Shown: in pieces, positions 18,101-26,933 of the stretch
How the letters are laid out: every line of letters starts with the position of its first letter
Numbering within the stretch: position 1 is the first letter of the stretch
Program-made: the position numbers and the translations under genes
Notes under the pieces: generated by a model
Told to the model about the DNA's origin: nothing
Databases searched by the model: none
The model's input: the letters and a program-made list of their open reading frames with translations, nothing else
NCBI RefSeq assembly: GCF_904067545.1
Contig: NZ_LR881183.1
Coordinates: 500,277-564,276, forward strand
DNA from: Thermococcus camini
GTDB taxonomy: Archaea > Methanobacteriota_B > Thermococci > Thermococcales > Thermococcaceae
Direction of reading: 5' to 3'
Length of the DNA: 64,000 nucleotides

Positions 18101-20752
18101 AACGTTCTGTATCCGGGACAGAGCGACTCCCAGACGTTTACCGTTAAGAACATGAACCCCAACAGCTCCAAGGAGGTCAACGTTTCCGCAGAGGTCTTCC
18201 AGAAGATAGGTGAGGTTGAGTTTGACGTTGTCGGAAACTCATGGGGCTACTACAGAATAGACCAGTTCATTCCGAACGACACCGATCTCATGAAGGTAAC
18301 ACTGTACACTTCCTACGATAACTTTGACAACAACAGCGACTACGTCGCAGATGCCTATCTGTGGTTCAGGATCTGGGACCTGACCTTTGTGGACGGCAAC
18401 GCCACCCTCAACCTGCTCCAGCAGGCTTCAAAGGAGGGTGACGTGGCCTCTGCAATGCTCGGCAACCCGCTCCAGAAGTACCACGACATGATGTTCATCC
18501 AGATAAGGGACATAATGCGCATCTATGGCAAGACAAGCGTGTACCCGGCCAAGGTTAAGCTGGAGTTCTACAAGAGGGTCCCCTGGGATTGGGTCACCAT
18601 TGACAGGGACAGCATCACTATAAAGCCGGATGGAACCGGTACGTTCACTGCCATGATAACAGTCCCACAGGACACACCGTACGGCATCTACGAGGGTGCC
18701 ATATACCTCAAGCACGATGGCAAGGAAACGACCATACCGGTCAGCGTTGTTGTGGCGTCACCCACCTCTGAGTTTGAATTCGGAGGCAACAACGAATCAA
18801 ACGGCCTCTACGATAACGACAACGTCTATGGATACTTTGACTGGGGCTGGAGGTACGAGAGCGGTGACTGGAGGTTGTTCTACTTCAACGTGCCGGAGGT
18901 CAAGGAGGGCAGCTATGTGCTCGCCGACGTCGCATGGGACGGCACAATGACCGACATCAACCTGCACCTCCTCGGTCCGAGCGTTGATGTGTGGAGCATG
19001 AAATACCCGGATGTCATGGGACCGTACTCCCTGAAGGAAGTCGGTAGGAGCGATGACGGATACGTGGGAGCGGGACTATTCGTCTACCAGACCTCCAGTG
19101 GCACCAACGAGGAGCTTATAGCTGGTGAGGCCTCGGAGGGACTCCACGCACTATGGCTCCACAACGTCCTCTTCGACGGCAACGCTAGCTACAGGACGTT
19201 CTACGGCCGCGTGGGCATGGCTAGGCTTTACCCGGAGAGCTGGGTTGAGGTTCTCGGCTCAAAGGTTGGCGAGAAGACCTTTACTGTGGACCTGCCGGAG
19301 TGGGCCGGAAACCTCTCGGTGGTGGCTACCGGCTTCAGCGCACCATCAGTCTATCAGAACATAGTGGCCCCGCCGACTGGAGACTCCGACTATTACACGG
19401 TGAACGTCACCACTTCCCCGGTCCTCGATGTACAGCTCACTAGCATCTGGGACGACCTCGCGGGAGTTGACCTTGACCTGTACGTCTATTACAACGCCAG
19501 CGGCACCCTGATCGAGGTTGGAAGCTCACTGACTTCAACTGCCGACGAGCACGTCTCACTGAACTTCCCGTACCCCGGCCAGTATGTGATTGAGGTCTAC
19601 TCCTACAGCAACCCCGCCCCAGGAAACGCCACTTACGACCTTATGATAACCACGATAGAGGGCAACGAGCTCATCGTCAAGAACGTCACCAAGACTGACA
19701 CGGGATACACTGTCGACATGATGTACAACCTCACGGATGAGCATCTCAGCGCCAGCGCACCCCTTAACGGAATAATACTGATGGGAACCAGCAAGAACCC
19801 GATACTGTTCCAGATTCCTGTGACCATAACTCCGGTGCCGTACGATGTCAGGCTCACTAGCATCGAGACCAGCAGCGTTCCGGACATCAACGGCAACTAC
19901 GAGATCACAACCTACGTTACCAACGATGGACCCTACAACGCCACAAACGTTCAGGTAACGCTCTTCAGAGACGGTCTGCCGACCGATGTCCAGGTAACGA
20001 TCCCGCTTGTGCAGCCGGGAGACGTTTACGCGGTGACGTTTAGCATCCCCGTGGCGGACATCACCATGCACTCCTACAACATCGTGCTCTCCGCTCCGCA
20101 GGACGTCAATCCGGACAACAACGAAATGACCGTGTACGCCAGGGCCGTTGATGAGAACAATGTGCCTTGGGTCTACTCAATAGGCGAGAGCATCGGAGAA
20201 GCCTCCATTGCCAAGGTCATCGACGCCGGCAGGATATACTACATCACCGTGAACGGAGAACACGGCACCAAGGTTACGGTGCTCCTCAAACTGCCTGCAG
20301 ATACGACCTACTATCACGTTAACAGCGAGGACGCCGACATCCTGAATGTGAGCGCGAGAAAAGTCTCCGATGGTCTGCTGCTCTACGTGACGATGCGCCT
20401 CAACTCCCCTGGAACGATCAGGGTTGACTACAGAACACACTCTGACTATACCAGGCTCTCCACCATGAACTACGTCTGGTACATGCTCTACTGGAGGTAC
20501 GACCAGAAGTTCGACCCGCTCTACCAGAAAGCCGTAGAGCTCGGTGTTGACAATGAGACCCTTCAGGAGGCCATGCACTACAAGGAGCTCGCGGACCAGT
20601 ACTATGAGGAGGCAGAGAAGTACATCACTCCGGGCAGAGACAGCCTGGCGATAGCGGCGCTGCCGTACATGCGCAAGGCGTACATCAACATACTCGAGGC
20701 ATATAAGATCCTTGAACAGGCCGTGGAGGATATTGGAAACTCCGAGGGCTGA
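15113..20752 (+). CDS. Giant secreted pyrolysin-like subtilase (S8)
   Basis: 1879 residues. Signal peptide about 1-27, then a propeptide to about 235. The catalytic residues are Asp263 (VAVIDSGVD), His709 (GGDHGTLCAA) and Ser910 (SGTSLATPMASG), with oxyanion Asn813 (FAAGNGG). Asp to His spans 446 residues, far longer than in ordinary subtilases. Inside lies a separate alpha/beta domain (about 378-555: NVLLVDDDGGDSF, then VIWFTG and LTAYLNGGGKLWLIS) resembling a glutamine-amidotransferase-like fold. After the protease come beta-sandwich domains, a PPC-like repeat, a CARDB-like domain (about 1580-1690) and a helical C-terminus without membrane anchor. Many NxS/T sites fit a secreted glycoprotein that degrades peptides for growth. 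Confidence 0.95.
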   Translation: MNKRALSLLIAVVMLLSVVPVAFHGVAAGNTSIAGITATVQKVGTTAKVSSESSVSPLEKIEPKLLNILKGKDSQGIVEIHGQKWIMIHISATKDIEASLRGINVVGKTEFMGNFIYLALIPVKEDSINALMKIASIPEVDGITRSSPFDPIDIEKNDESSIKSVPIPHSKFAGRVRNWKPGSEMLDGKKVATFHGLVEGKLKELQMNSPAVNGMATIAVPDVNPAAAEPEPEDIFAVYHHGSYNTWFNLNVTGEGVKVAVIDSGVDFGNPDLQDAYAVDTNPSSPYYGWPIAFDDNSLLYYLILGATFPDMYTYEGYLYSWYSPTIVNVTPYIIPGYFGIGYNGNFTTVFTSMSLANIPDDSERTQVVYNTLQWIGNVSNVLLVDDDGGDSFEVFYETALNAIGVNYTYYEVPNETSNGPNLTVLSNYSLVIWFTGAAWDSTLTDSDVGNLTAYLNGGGKLWLISEDYLYDGGFDNTTIKYNFTMNYLHVADAIQDFPVPTILYDYAGGPYHGGEVYWGLYQSPTDMFADYIFPDDSATPLLVGYTAYAYDTLLGRFYADIKLPLNDDLSVPTTSGIMKLGLHPDIALWADWFGGYILVTDPNANQTYDTVYADIAPATVIDFNKDVGHTKDNPVIQLDFWDSMNGEFGQDGYADLSGGMIYYIADGKTPIPYSDVVAERWGIPLTIPANGELVAFMIGNVYTGGGDHGTLCAAAVGARGRTFYGLTFGNAIDAKIIAEGSMYQGGSWIDYVYFAVEGYDGKPGTGDEAQIVSNSYGASATINKGYTWEDRFLYYITNIYAPTTTFFFAAGNGGPGYGTVTSEGASPFVITVGASVEWGYRGLFGYDDGPWQQFGANYGDAADFSNKGPNALGQPDPDVLAVGEFALGSLALNSVGDGFWASDLWSGTSLATPMASGIAALVYQAYYETHGSWPTAKEVKEILMSTAKNVNHDVFTQGAGFLDAYSAVEAAKNMDGIVVSPTEWAAGKTDYEGFANVLYPGQSDSQTFTVKNMNPNSSKEVNVSAEVFQKIGEVEFDVVGNSWGYYRIDQFIPNDTDLMKVTLYTSYDNFDNNSDYVADAYLWFRIWDLTFVDGNATLNLLQQASKEGDVASAMLGNPLQKYHDMMFIQIRDIMRIYGKTSVYPAKVKLEFYKRVPWDWVTIDRDSITIKPDGTGTFTAMITVPQDTPYGIYEGAIYLKHDGKETTIPVSVVVASPTSEFEFGGNNESNGLYDNDNVYGYFDWGWRYESGDWRLFYFNVPEVKEGSYVLADVAWDGTMTDINLHLLGPSVDVWSMKYPDVMGPYSLKEVGRSDDGYVGAGLFVYQTSSGTNEELIAGEASEGLHALWLHNVLFDGNASYRTFYGRVGMARLYPESWVEVLGSKVGEKTFTVDLPEWAGNLSVVATGFSAPSVYQNIVAPPTGDSDYYTVNVTTSPVLDVQLTSIWDDLAGVDLDLYVYYNASGTLIEVGSSLTSTADEHVSLNFPYPGQYVIEVYSYSNPAPGNATYDLMITTIEGNELIVKNVTKTDTGYTVDMMYNLTDEHLSASAPLNGIILMGTSKNPILFQIPVTITPVPYDVRLTSIETSSVPDINGNYEITTYVTNDGPYNATNVQVTLFRDGLPTDVQVTIPLVQPGDVYAVTFSIPVADITMHSYNIVLSAPQDVNPDNNEMTVYARAVDENNVPWVYSIGESIGEASIAKVIDAGRIYYITVNGEHGTKVTVLLKLPADTTYYHVNSEDADILNVSARKVSDGLLLYVTMRLNSPGTIRVDYRTHSDYTRLSTMNYVWYMLYWRYDQKFDPLYQKAVELGVDNETLQEAMHYKELADQYYEEAEKYITPGRDSLAIAALPYMRKAYINILEAYKILEQAVEDIGNSEG

Positions 20753-20756
20753 TGCC

Positions 20757-20784
20757 CTCAATCTTCTTCCTTTCTCGATTTTTG
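20757..20784 (+). terminator. Pyrimidine-rich terminator after subtilase
   Basis: A run of T and C (CAATCTTCTTCCTTTCTC, then ATTTTTG) directly follows the stop and precedes the promoter of the next gene. Inferred from composition. Confidence 0.35.
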
Positions 20785-20838
20785 TCAGTTGCACCAACTC
20801 TTTTAAACCTGTCCGCGTTTCTCACTCCGGTGGCGCTC

Positions 20839-21138
20839 ATGATATACGTTAAAGTATACCGAGTCCAGGGTGAAGTTCTCCTCGCGGCCTGCGATGAGGA
20901 ACTCCTCGGAAAGACCTTCAGGGAAGGCGAGCTGAAGCTCGAGGTCAAGGAGCGGTTTTACAGGGGAGAACTTGTTGAGGAAGATGCCCTTGACTCCCTG
21001 CTTCACGAAGCCACGATAGCCAACCTCACCGGCGAACGCTGCGTCTCCAAGGCAATAGAGCTCGGCTACGTTGATGAGGCGAGGGTACTCAGGATTCAAG
21101 GGGTCCCCCACGCTCAGATGGCGAAGCTCTTTCTCTGA
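20839..21138 (+). CDS. DUF424 family protein
   Basis: 99 residues from the ATG at 20839; the frame is open further upstream but the promoter (CTTTTAAACC near 20799) lies inside that part. The sequence MIYVKVYRVQGEVLLAACDEELLGKTFREG and the later NLTGERCVSKAIELGYVDE are typical of archaeal DUF424, a small family of unknown function often found near translation genes. Here it is followed 46 bases later by nmd3, which fits a link with ribosome or translation functions. Confidence 0.88.
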   Translation: MIYVKVYRVQGEVLLAACDEELLGKTFREGELKLEVKERFYRGELVEEDALDSLLHEATIANLTGERCVSKAIELGYVDEARVLRIQGVPHAQMAKLFL

Positions 21139-21184
21139 GATTAGGTTTTTAAACTTCCTTCCTCACTACCTTCCGGTGAGAGAG

Positions 21185-22351
21185 ATGAGCGAGAGATTCT
21201 GTTACCGCTGCGGGATAAGCGAGAGCGAGGGAGGACCGCTGATAGATGGTCTCTGTCAGGTATGTTACCGAAAAGAAAACCCCGTCCTGCTCATAGAGGG
21301 AGAGATAAATACCGAGCTCTGCCAGAACTGCGGGAGCTACAAGCGCAGGAGTGTTTGGGTAGATCCCCACAGCTACGACCTCGAGGGGCTGATATTCGAG
21401 GTGGCCGAAAACGCCCTCCTTGAGGCCCTCGAGGATTCCTTCAGCGAGAAAATCGTGGAGTATGTGGTGGTCTCCCCGGGGGAGCTTGACGAGCTTGACG
21501 AGCTTCCGGTTGGACGGGCCGCCGTGGCCTTTGAACCCGCTGATTTTCATCTTGAACACTTTCCGGCAATAGTGGCCTATGCGGTCCGTGTAAAGGCCAG
21601 GATTCACGAGCTCCAGCGCGAGCTCCACGACGAGACCAGATACGTCACAGTCTATGTCCGCCAGACCGTCTGTCCGCGCTGTTCCAAGTTCCTCGGCGGC
21701 TACTTCGAGGCCATACTCCAGGTCCGTGCCGAGGGCAGGCCGCTGACTGAGGAGGAACGGAAGGCCATAGGAAAGCTCGTCGAGGAGAAAGTGGACGAGA
21801 TAATGCGCAGGGACAGGATGGGCTTCATCCAGGATACCATAGAGAAGGAGGAGGGCTTGGACTTCTATATGGGCTCGACTGCAAGTGCCAGAAAGCTCGC
21901 CCAGGCGATAAAGGAGCGTTTTGGCGGAACGATAAGTGAGGCCTACGAGCTGGTCGGCGTTGACAGACAAACCAGCAGAGAGGTTCACCGCGCGAGCGTG
22001 AGCATCAGGATTCCAAAGTTCCAGAGAGGGGATATCGTAGCGGACAGGCGCGGCACCGTTTACACCGTGGAGAACGTGGACGGGAAGGGTATGACGCTCA
22101 CCAACCTAGTCACCCGTGAGACGGAGCGCCGCGACTGGAAGACCGTGAAGCGGGAGGGCATAGATGCGGTGGAGGGCGAAAGAAAGGAAGCCATGGTAAC
22201 CAGTATAACTCCGACCGAGGTCCAGCTCATGGACATGGAGACCTACGAGACCTACGAACTCGAAAGACCTCCCATGGAGCTCAGAGAAGGCGAGGTCTAC
22301 CGCATGGTGGAGGTCAAGGGCAGGAAGTACTTTCTCGGCAGAAAGGAATAA
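21185..22351 (+). CDS. Nmd3-like ribosome-associated zinc protein
   Basis: 388 residues from the ATG at 21185. The N-terminus has several CxxC pairs: CYRCGISESEGG with CQVCY, CQNCGSYKRR, and CPRCSKF. In eukaryotes Nmd3 is the export adaptor of the large ribosomal subunit; archaeal homologues lack the export signals and are thought to act in large-subunit assembly or quality control. The middle shows eIF5A-like and SH3-like beta stretches (for example FQRGDIVADRRGTVYTVENV). The length fits archaeal members. Confidence 0.9.
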   Translation: MSERFCYRCGISESEGGPLIDGLCQVCYRKENPVLLIEGEINTELCQNCGSYKRRSVWVDPHSYDLEGLIFEVAENALLEALEDSFSEKIVEYVVVSPGELDELDELPVGRAAVAFEPADFHLEHFPAIVAYAVRVKARIHELQRELHDETRYVTVYVRQTVCPRCSKFLGGYFEAILQVRAEGRPLTEEERKAIGKLVEEKVDEIMRRDRMGFIQDTIEKEEGLDFYMGSTASARKLAQAIKERFGGTISEAYELVGVDRQTSREVHRASVSIRIPKFQRGDIVADRRGTVYTVENVDGKGMTLTNLVTRETERRDWKTVKREGIDAVEGERKEAMVTSITPTEVQLMDMETYETYELERPPMELREGEVYRMVEVKGRKYFLGRKE

Positions 22352-22377
22352 CCCGTTTCTGTCCCACCAATCTTTTT

Positions 22378-22394
22378 AACCTTAGGTTTTGAAC
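22378..22394 (+). promoter_or_regulatory. Predicted SurR site, CoA-disulfide reductase promoter
   Basis: AAC-CTTAG-GTT-TTG-AAC is a perfect extended SurR pattern (reverse complement of GTT-N3-AAC-N5-GTT). It overlaps the 3' end of the TATA-like CTTTTTAA and lies on its downstream side, where bound SurR would repress. This fits induction of the reductase by sulfur. Confidence 0.7.
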
Positions 22395-22411
22395 CTTTCC
22401 TGGTGATGCTC

Positions 22412-23737
22412 ATGAGGAAGACGGTGGTTATCATAGGCGGTGGAGCTGCAGGAATGAGCGCGGCTTCGCGCGTTAAGAGGCTCAAACCTGAATGGGACGT
22501 CAAGGTCTTCGAGGCTACCGAGTGGGTCAGCCACGCTCCCTGTGGAGTTCCCTACGTTGTTGAGGGTATCTCCCCGAAGGAAAAGCTGATGCATTATCCC
22601 CCTGAGGTCTTTATCAAGAAGCGCGGCATAGACCTCCACATGAAGGCGGAGGTGGTTGAGGTCAGTCAGGGCACCGTGCGGGTTCGCGAGGAAAACGGGG
22701 AACACACCTATGAGTGGGACTACCTCGTCTTCGCCAACGGTGCATCGCCGAGGGTTCCCGCGGTGGAGGGCGTTGATTTGCCCGGCGTCTTTACTGCCGA
22801 TCTGCCCCCGGATGCAGTGGCGATAAGAGATTACATGGAGAAAAACAGCGTTGAAAACGTCGTCATAATAGGTGGGGGCTACATCGGCGTTGAGATGGCG
22901 GAAGCATTCTCCGCCCAGGGAAAGAAGGTCACCCTCATTGAGAGGAACGAGAGGGTCATGGCCAAGGCCTTCGATAAGGAAGTCACCGATGTCCTTGAGG
23001 AGGAGATGAGGCGGAGGATCAACCTCCACCCTCAGGAGATAGTCCTGAGGATAGAGGGTAAGGAACGGGTCGAAAGGGTTATCACCGACGCCGGCGAGTA
23101 CAAAGCCGACCTCGTTATCCTCGCGACTGGCATAAGGCCCAACGTCGAGCTGGCCAGGGAGCTCGGCGTTAGGATGGGTGAGACCGGCGCGATATGGACA
23201 AACGAGAAGATGGAAACCAGTGTCGAGAACGTCTACGCCGCCGGTGACGTCGCTGAGACGAGGCACCTGATAACCGGCAGGCGCGTCTGGGTTCCCCTCG
23301 CCCCGGCCGGCAACAAGATGGGCTACGTCGCCGGAAGCAACATAGCGGGCAAAGAGCTTCACTTCCCAGGGGTTCTTGGAACGAGCGTAACGAAGTTCTT
23401 CGACGTGGAAATAGGCAAGACTGGTCTGACGGAGACCGAGGTGATAAGGGAGGGCTACGATGTCAGAACGGCCTTCATAAAAGCAGGCACCAGGCCGCAC
23501 TACTACCCAGGCTCAAGACCGATATGGCTGAAGGGCGTCGTTGATAACGAGACCAATAAACTCCTCGGCGTCCAGGCTGTAGGTGCAGAGATACTGCCCA
23601 GAATAGACACCGCTGCTGCAATGCTCACTGCGGGTTTCACCACGAAGGATGCCTTCTTCACGGACTTAGCTTACGCGCCACCCTTTGCCCCGGTCTGGGA
23701 CCCGCTCATAGTTCTTGTCAGGGTTCTCAAGTTCTGA
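22412..23737 (+). CDS. CoA-disulfide reductase / NAD(P)H sulfur oxidoreductase
   Basis: 441 residues from the ATG at 22412, preceded by GGTGATG; the GTG at 22403 and ATG at 22406 are alternatives. FAD-binding [12 protein letters not shown] is at the N-terminus. The single active-site cysteine is Cys44 in HAPCGVPY, the mark of CoADR-type enzymes. NAD(P)H-binding [15 protein letters not shown] lies near 150, and YAAGDVAE is the second FAD motif. In Pyrococcus this enzyme (also called NSR) uses CoA to reduce elemental sulfur with NADPH. Regulation by SurR is indicated by the upstream site. Confidence 0.93.
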   Translation: MRKTVVIIGGGAAGMSAASRVKRLKPEWDVKVFEATEWVSHAPCGVPYVVEGISPKEKLMHYPPEVFIKKRGIDLHMKAEVVEVSQGTVRVREENGEHTYEWDYLVFANGASPRVPAVEGVDLPGVFTADLPPDAVAIRDYMEKNSVENVVIIGGGYIGVEMAEAFSAQGKKVTLIERNERVMAKAFDKEVTDVLEEEMRRRINLHPQEIVLRIEGKERVERVITDAGEYKADLVILATGIRPNVELARELGVRMGETGAIWTNEKMETSVENVYAAGDVAETRHLITGRRVWVPLAPAGNKMGYVAGSNIAGKELHFPGVLGTSVTKFFDVEIGKTGLTETEVIREGYDVRTAFIKAGTRPHYYPGSRPIWLKGVVDNETNKLLGVQAVGAEILPRIDTAAAMLTAGFTTKDAFFTDLAYAPPFAPVWDPLIVLVRVLKF

Positions 23738-23743
23738 CTTCCC

Positions 23744-24988
23744 TCACTTTTTCAGCAGGGCGATGCTCCCCCCGATCAGGACAAGCCCGAGGCCAAACGC
23801 CGCACCAAATCCCGCCGATGATATGAGTGCCCCGCTTATGGCGCTGCCCGTGATGTATCCGGCTGAGCCCACGACGTTGTAGGTCCCCATTGCGCTGCCC
23901 TTCTTCTTTTCTCCAGCCTTTTCACTCACTATTGCGGTGGAAGAGACCCCGATGAAAGCCCATGAGTAGCCTGCCAGGATGTAGGAGGCAAAGGCCAGTG
24001 GAAGCAGCGCTGGAGCGATTAGGGTTCCGAGAATCATCGTAGCGAAGGCTCCGGCACGGAGGAGCAGTCCCTTTCTCAGGATCCCTTCCTTTCTTCTCCC
24101 CATTGCGGCCCCGACGCGGGTGTAGTTCATCGCCGAGACCGCGGAGTTTGCTATGAGCGCCAGGTACACGACTTCCCTCGTGTATCCCTCACTCGTAAGG
24201 AGCACCGGCATCTGGGGGAAGTAGAGTCCAGCCGCTATCCAGAAGAGCAGGAAGGCTACGTAGAACCTCCCTAAGCCATCGGGAAAGCTGAAGTTGGTGT
24301 GCAAGATGAAGGACGGCATGTATCTGGCCTTTTCAACGACGTAGTTCCCGAACGCCCTGATAGCTTTCCTGTTGATGTATATCGGAGCCTCCCGTATCAT
24401 CCGCTTCCCCATGAAGACCGAGGGCAAGCCCAGGATTGCGAATGCCATGAAGAGCTGTGGTATGCTCAGGAACCTCGACAGGCCGAAACCGAGAACCAGT
24501 CCGAGGACCCACCCCCAGCCGCTTATCTCGTTGAACTTTCCAATGGCGTGGTCCCAGCTGTGCTTCCTGACGCTCCTTAAAACAAGCGCTATGGGAACCG
24601 ATAGAGTAGAGGCGAGGAAAAATGCGTATACCGTGTTTACCGCGATGAGCTGGACGGGGGTCTTCACAAAGGCCATCGCCGTGAGGAAGAGCGGAACGCT
24701 GGCAAAGCCAAGGAGTATGAACGGCTTTCTTCTCAGCGTTTTGTCGCTCAGCCTTCCCCAGAACAGTGCGCCGAGCATTGAAGCCAAACTCGCAAGGGCA
24801 AAGGCAATTCCAACGGTTGAGGCGTTTCCCCCGAGTTCCAGGAGGTAGAGGCTCACCAGGGCGGAGCTTCCGCCCGTGGCTACTTTGAAGGGCACGAAGG
24901 AGTAGAACCACCCCGGCATCTTGGGGATGTAGCGGTAGCGGTTTGCTACCGATGCGTTCCTCACCGCGATGGCAACTCTCTGACTCAT
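23744..24988 (-). CDS. Major facilitator superfamily transporter
   Basis: 414 residues from the ATG at 24988, preceded by AAGGTGAG; a GTG at 24997 is an alternative. Twelve hydrophobic segments with the MFS motif A variant GRLSDKTLRRKP in the loop after helix 2. No substrate can be deduced. Its stop is six bases from the end of the convergent CoA-disulfide reductase gene. Confidence 0.9.
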   Translation of the reverse strand: MSQRVAIAVRNASVANRYRYIPKMPGWFYSFVPFKVATGGSSALVSLYLLELGGNASTVGIAFALASLASMLGALFWGRLSDKTLRRKPFILLGFASVPLFLTAMAFVKTPVQLIAVNTVYAFFLASTLSVPIALVLRSVRKHSWDHAIGKFNEISGWGWVLGLVLGFGLSRFLSIPQLFMAFAILGLPSVFMGKRMIREAPIYINRKAIRAFGNYVVEKARYMPSFILHTNFSFPDGLGRFYVAFLLFWIAAGLYFPQMPVLLTSEGYTREVVYLALIANSAVSAMNYTRVGAAMGRRKEGILRKGLLLRAGAFATMILGTLIAPALLPLAFASYILAGYSWAFIGVSSTAIVSEKAGEKKKGSAMGTYNVVGSAGYITGSAISGALISSAGFGAAFGLGLVLIGGSIALLKK

Positions 24989-25101
24989 TTTTCTCACCTT
25001 GAGGCCTTCAGGAGGCCAGTTTGGTTTAAAAAGATTCGTGACGTTAGTGATACTTCAAAGTCCAAAAATGGCCATGTAGTAGGGATGAAAGAAATGGAAC
25101 C

Positions 25102-25842
25102 TCAAACTTCGAGAACGTACTTTCTGCTCTCGTCGGAGAAGCCCCTGAAGCGGCCGAGCTTCAGGTGGAGTATCGCCCTTTCAACCTTCATGACCTTCAT
25201 TGAGGCCACATGTGTTACCCTGGTGCCTTTGAGCAACTCCGGGAGGATCTGTCCAGTGGGGCCGGTCAGGAGAAAAATCTTGGCGTTCTTTGACCTCTCG
25301 AGAAGCATGTCAAGGGTCCCATTGAGCATGCATGAGGCACTCGCTATAACAGCCTCAACCTCCGGCAGGAGCCAGTACTCCAGGGAATCGCTCAGCGTTT
25401 CCCTGTCCCAGAGCTTCGGGTTTCTCTCGAAGACGTAGAGCTTAAAGCCCCGCTCCCTAAGATTTCCGACTATCGGCGGCATGTTTCCGATGACCGCTAC
25501 CTTCTCGATGTCCTTCTCAAGAAGTTCCACGGCGTCGATCCACTTTGCACTGTCGAGGTCGATGTAGTACTGTGAAACCGCGTTTATCGCGGCTAAACCA
25601 ATGGTTCGCTCGATGATGTTGAGGCTGTCGGCCCGTTCAATGAACGCCTCCAGCGTGGGCTCCTCGATGGAGTTGTCGAACCTCCCTATCTCCTCGGGGA
25701 GGGTCATGGCAACGCCGAGGGCTTTTCCCATCTTCCCTTCAATCAGCACGTAGGTGTAGGGCAGGCCGAAGGAGAAGTCTAGGAGCTTGAAATCTTCATC
25801 GATGAGCCCCAGGGTCTTTTTCTTGAGCTTAGCCAGCAGCAT
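25102..25842 (-). CDS. DUF364 / DUF4213 protein
   Basis: 246 residues. The N-terminal part (to about 110) resembles DUF4213 and the C-terminal part a Rossmann-like DUF364 domain (VAVIGNMPPIVGNLRERG, then EAVIASASCMLNGTLDMLL and IFLLTGPTGQILPELL). The family has been proposed to bind or chelate heavy metals and is often near transport or molybdenum/tungsten genes. The function is unproven. The ATG follows GGGGTG. Confidence 0.85.
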   Translation of the reverse strand: MLLAKLKKKTLGLIDEDFKLLDFSFGLPYTYVLIEGKMGKALGVAMTLPEEIGRFDNSIEEPTLEAFIERADSLNIIERTIGLAAINAVSQYYIDLDSAKWIDAVELLEKDIEKVAVIGNMPPIVGNLRERGFKLYVFERNPKLWDRETLSDSLEYWLLPEVEAVIASASCMLNGTLDMLLERSKNAKIFLLTGPTGQILPELLKGTRVTHVASMKVMKVERAILHLKLGRFRGFSDESRKYVLEV

Positions 25843-25926
25843 GGAAACACCCCTCTCCCGTCTTGATTAATCTGATCCCATTTCAATTTTAACCTTCCGT
25901 TTGGGTTGGGCAAACCTTATACGCTT

Positions 25927-25940
25927 TTAGGTTAACCTAA
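25927..25940. promoter_or_regulatory. 14-base palindrome upstream of radical SAM gene
   Basis: TTAGGTTAACCTAA is a perfect palindrome. It lies between a TATA-like CCTTATACG (about 25913-25921) and the ATG at 25954, close to the expected start of transcription, so it could be a repressor site. Confidence 0.4.
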
Positions 25941-25953
25941 TTCCGGTGGTGAT

Positions 25954-26901
25954 ATGATAGCCTTCGGTCCGGTTCCGTCGAGGAGACTCGGTAGGAGTCT
26001 TGGGATAAACAACATACCCGACAAGGTCTGCTCCTACGCCTGTCTTTACTGTCAGATAGGCAGAACGTTAAAGATGGAGGTTGAGAGGAGGGCTTTTTAC
26101 GAGCCAGAACTGATCTTTGAGGAGGTTTCGAAGAAGGTCGAGGAGGCTGAAGCTGCCGGGGAGAGGATAGACTACATCACATTCGTTCCCGACGGGGAGC
26201 CGACGCTCGACGTGAACCTGTCCAGAGAGGTTGAGATGCTGAAAACCCTCGGAATACCCTTGGCGATACTCACGAACTCCTCCCTGATCTGGAGGGAGGA
26301 CGTCAGGGTAGACCTGTTTGAGTTCGACTTTGTCTCCCTGAAGCTCGACGCGGTCAGCGAGCCCCTCTGGAGAAGAATTGACAGACCCCACAAGAGCCTC
26401 TCGCTTGAGAAAATCCTCGACGGCATGCTGGCCTTCGCGGAAGGTTTCGGGGGAAGGCTCATCACAGAGACCATGCTGGTAAACGTTGATTACGGCGGGG
26501 AGCTTGAAAAGATCGCCGACTTCCTGGGTGAGCTCAAACCGGAGAAAGCCTACATAGCCGTTCCCACCAGGCCTCCTGCCGAGCCGTGGGTGGAACCCCC
26601 TTCGGAGGAGACGATACACCTCGCCTACCAGCTGTTCTCGGAGAGGCTCGGTGGGAGGGTCGAGTACCTCATAGGTTACGAGGGAAACGCCTTCGCCTCA
26701 ACCGGGAACGTTGAGGAGGATCTGCTGAGCATTACTGCAGTTCACCCGATGAGGGAAGAAGCGGTTAGGGAGCTTCTGAGAAAAGCCGGGGCCGACTGGG
26801 ACGTGGTGGAGAGACTCCTCCGGGACGGAAAGCTGATCGAACTCGAATACAGGGGAAGGCGCTTCTACATGCGCGCCCTACCGAGCAGGAGAAAACCTTA
26901 A
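25954..26901 (+). CDS. Radical SAM protein with C-terminal winged-helix-like tail
   Basis: 315 residues. The cluster-binding motif CSYACLYCQ (CxxxCxxC) is near residues 25-33, preceded by GPVPSRRLGRSLGINN, typical of the COG0731 group that includes relatives of the wyosine enzyme Tyw1. FVPDGEPTLD is the SAM-binding GxxxP-like segment. The last 60 residues (MREEAVRELLRKAGADWDVV to RRFYMRAL) look like a small winged helix. The substrate is unknown. The next gene starts 33 bases later on the same strand. Confidence 0.88.
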   Translation: MIAFGPVPSRRLGRSLGINNIPDKVCSYACLYCQIGRTLKMEVERRAFYEPELIFEEVSKKVEEAEAAGERIDYITFVPDGEPTLDVNLSREVEMLKTLGIPLAILTNSSLIWREDVRVDLFEFDFVSLKLDAVSEPLWRRIDRPHKSLSLEKILDGMLAFAEGFGGRLITETMLVNVDYGGELEKIADFLGELKPEKAYIAVPTRPPAEPWVEPPSEETIHLAYQLFSERLGGRVEYLIGYEGNAFASTGNVEEDLLSITAVHPMREEAVRELLRKAGADWDVVERLLRDGKLIELEYRGRRFYMRALPSRRKP

Positions 26902-26933
26902 TTATTTGGGAAACTAGTTTAGCGGGGAGAGCC

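Noticed and set aside
20839-20839. Start of DUF424 gene at 20752
   Set aside because: The upstream extension includes the TATA box of this gene and a hydrophobic stretch not found in the family.
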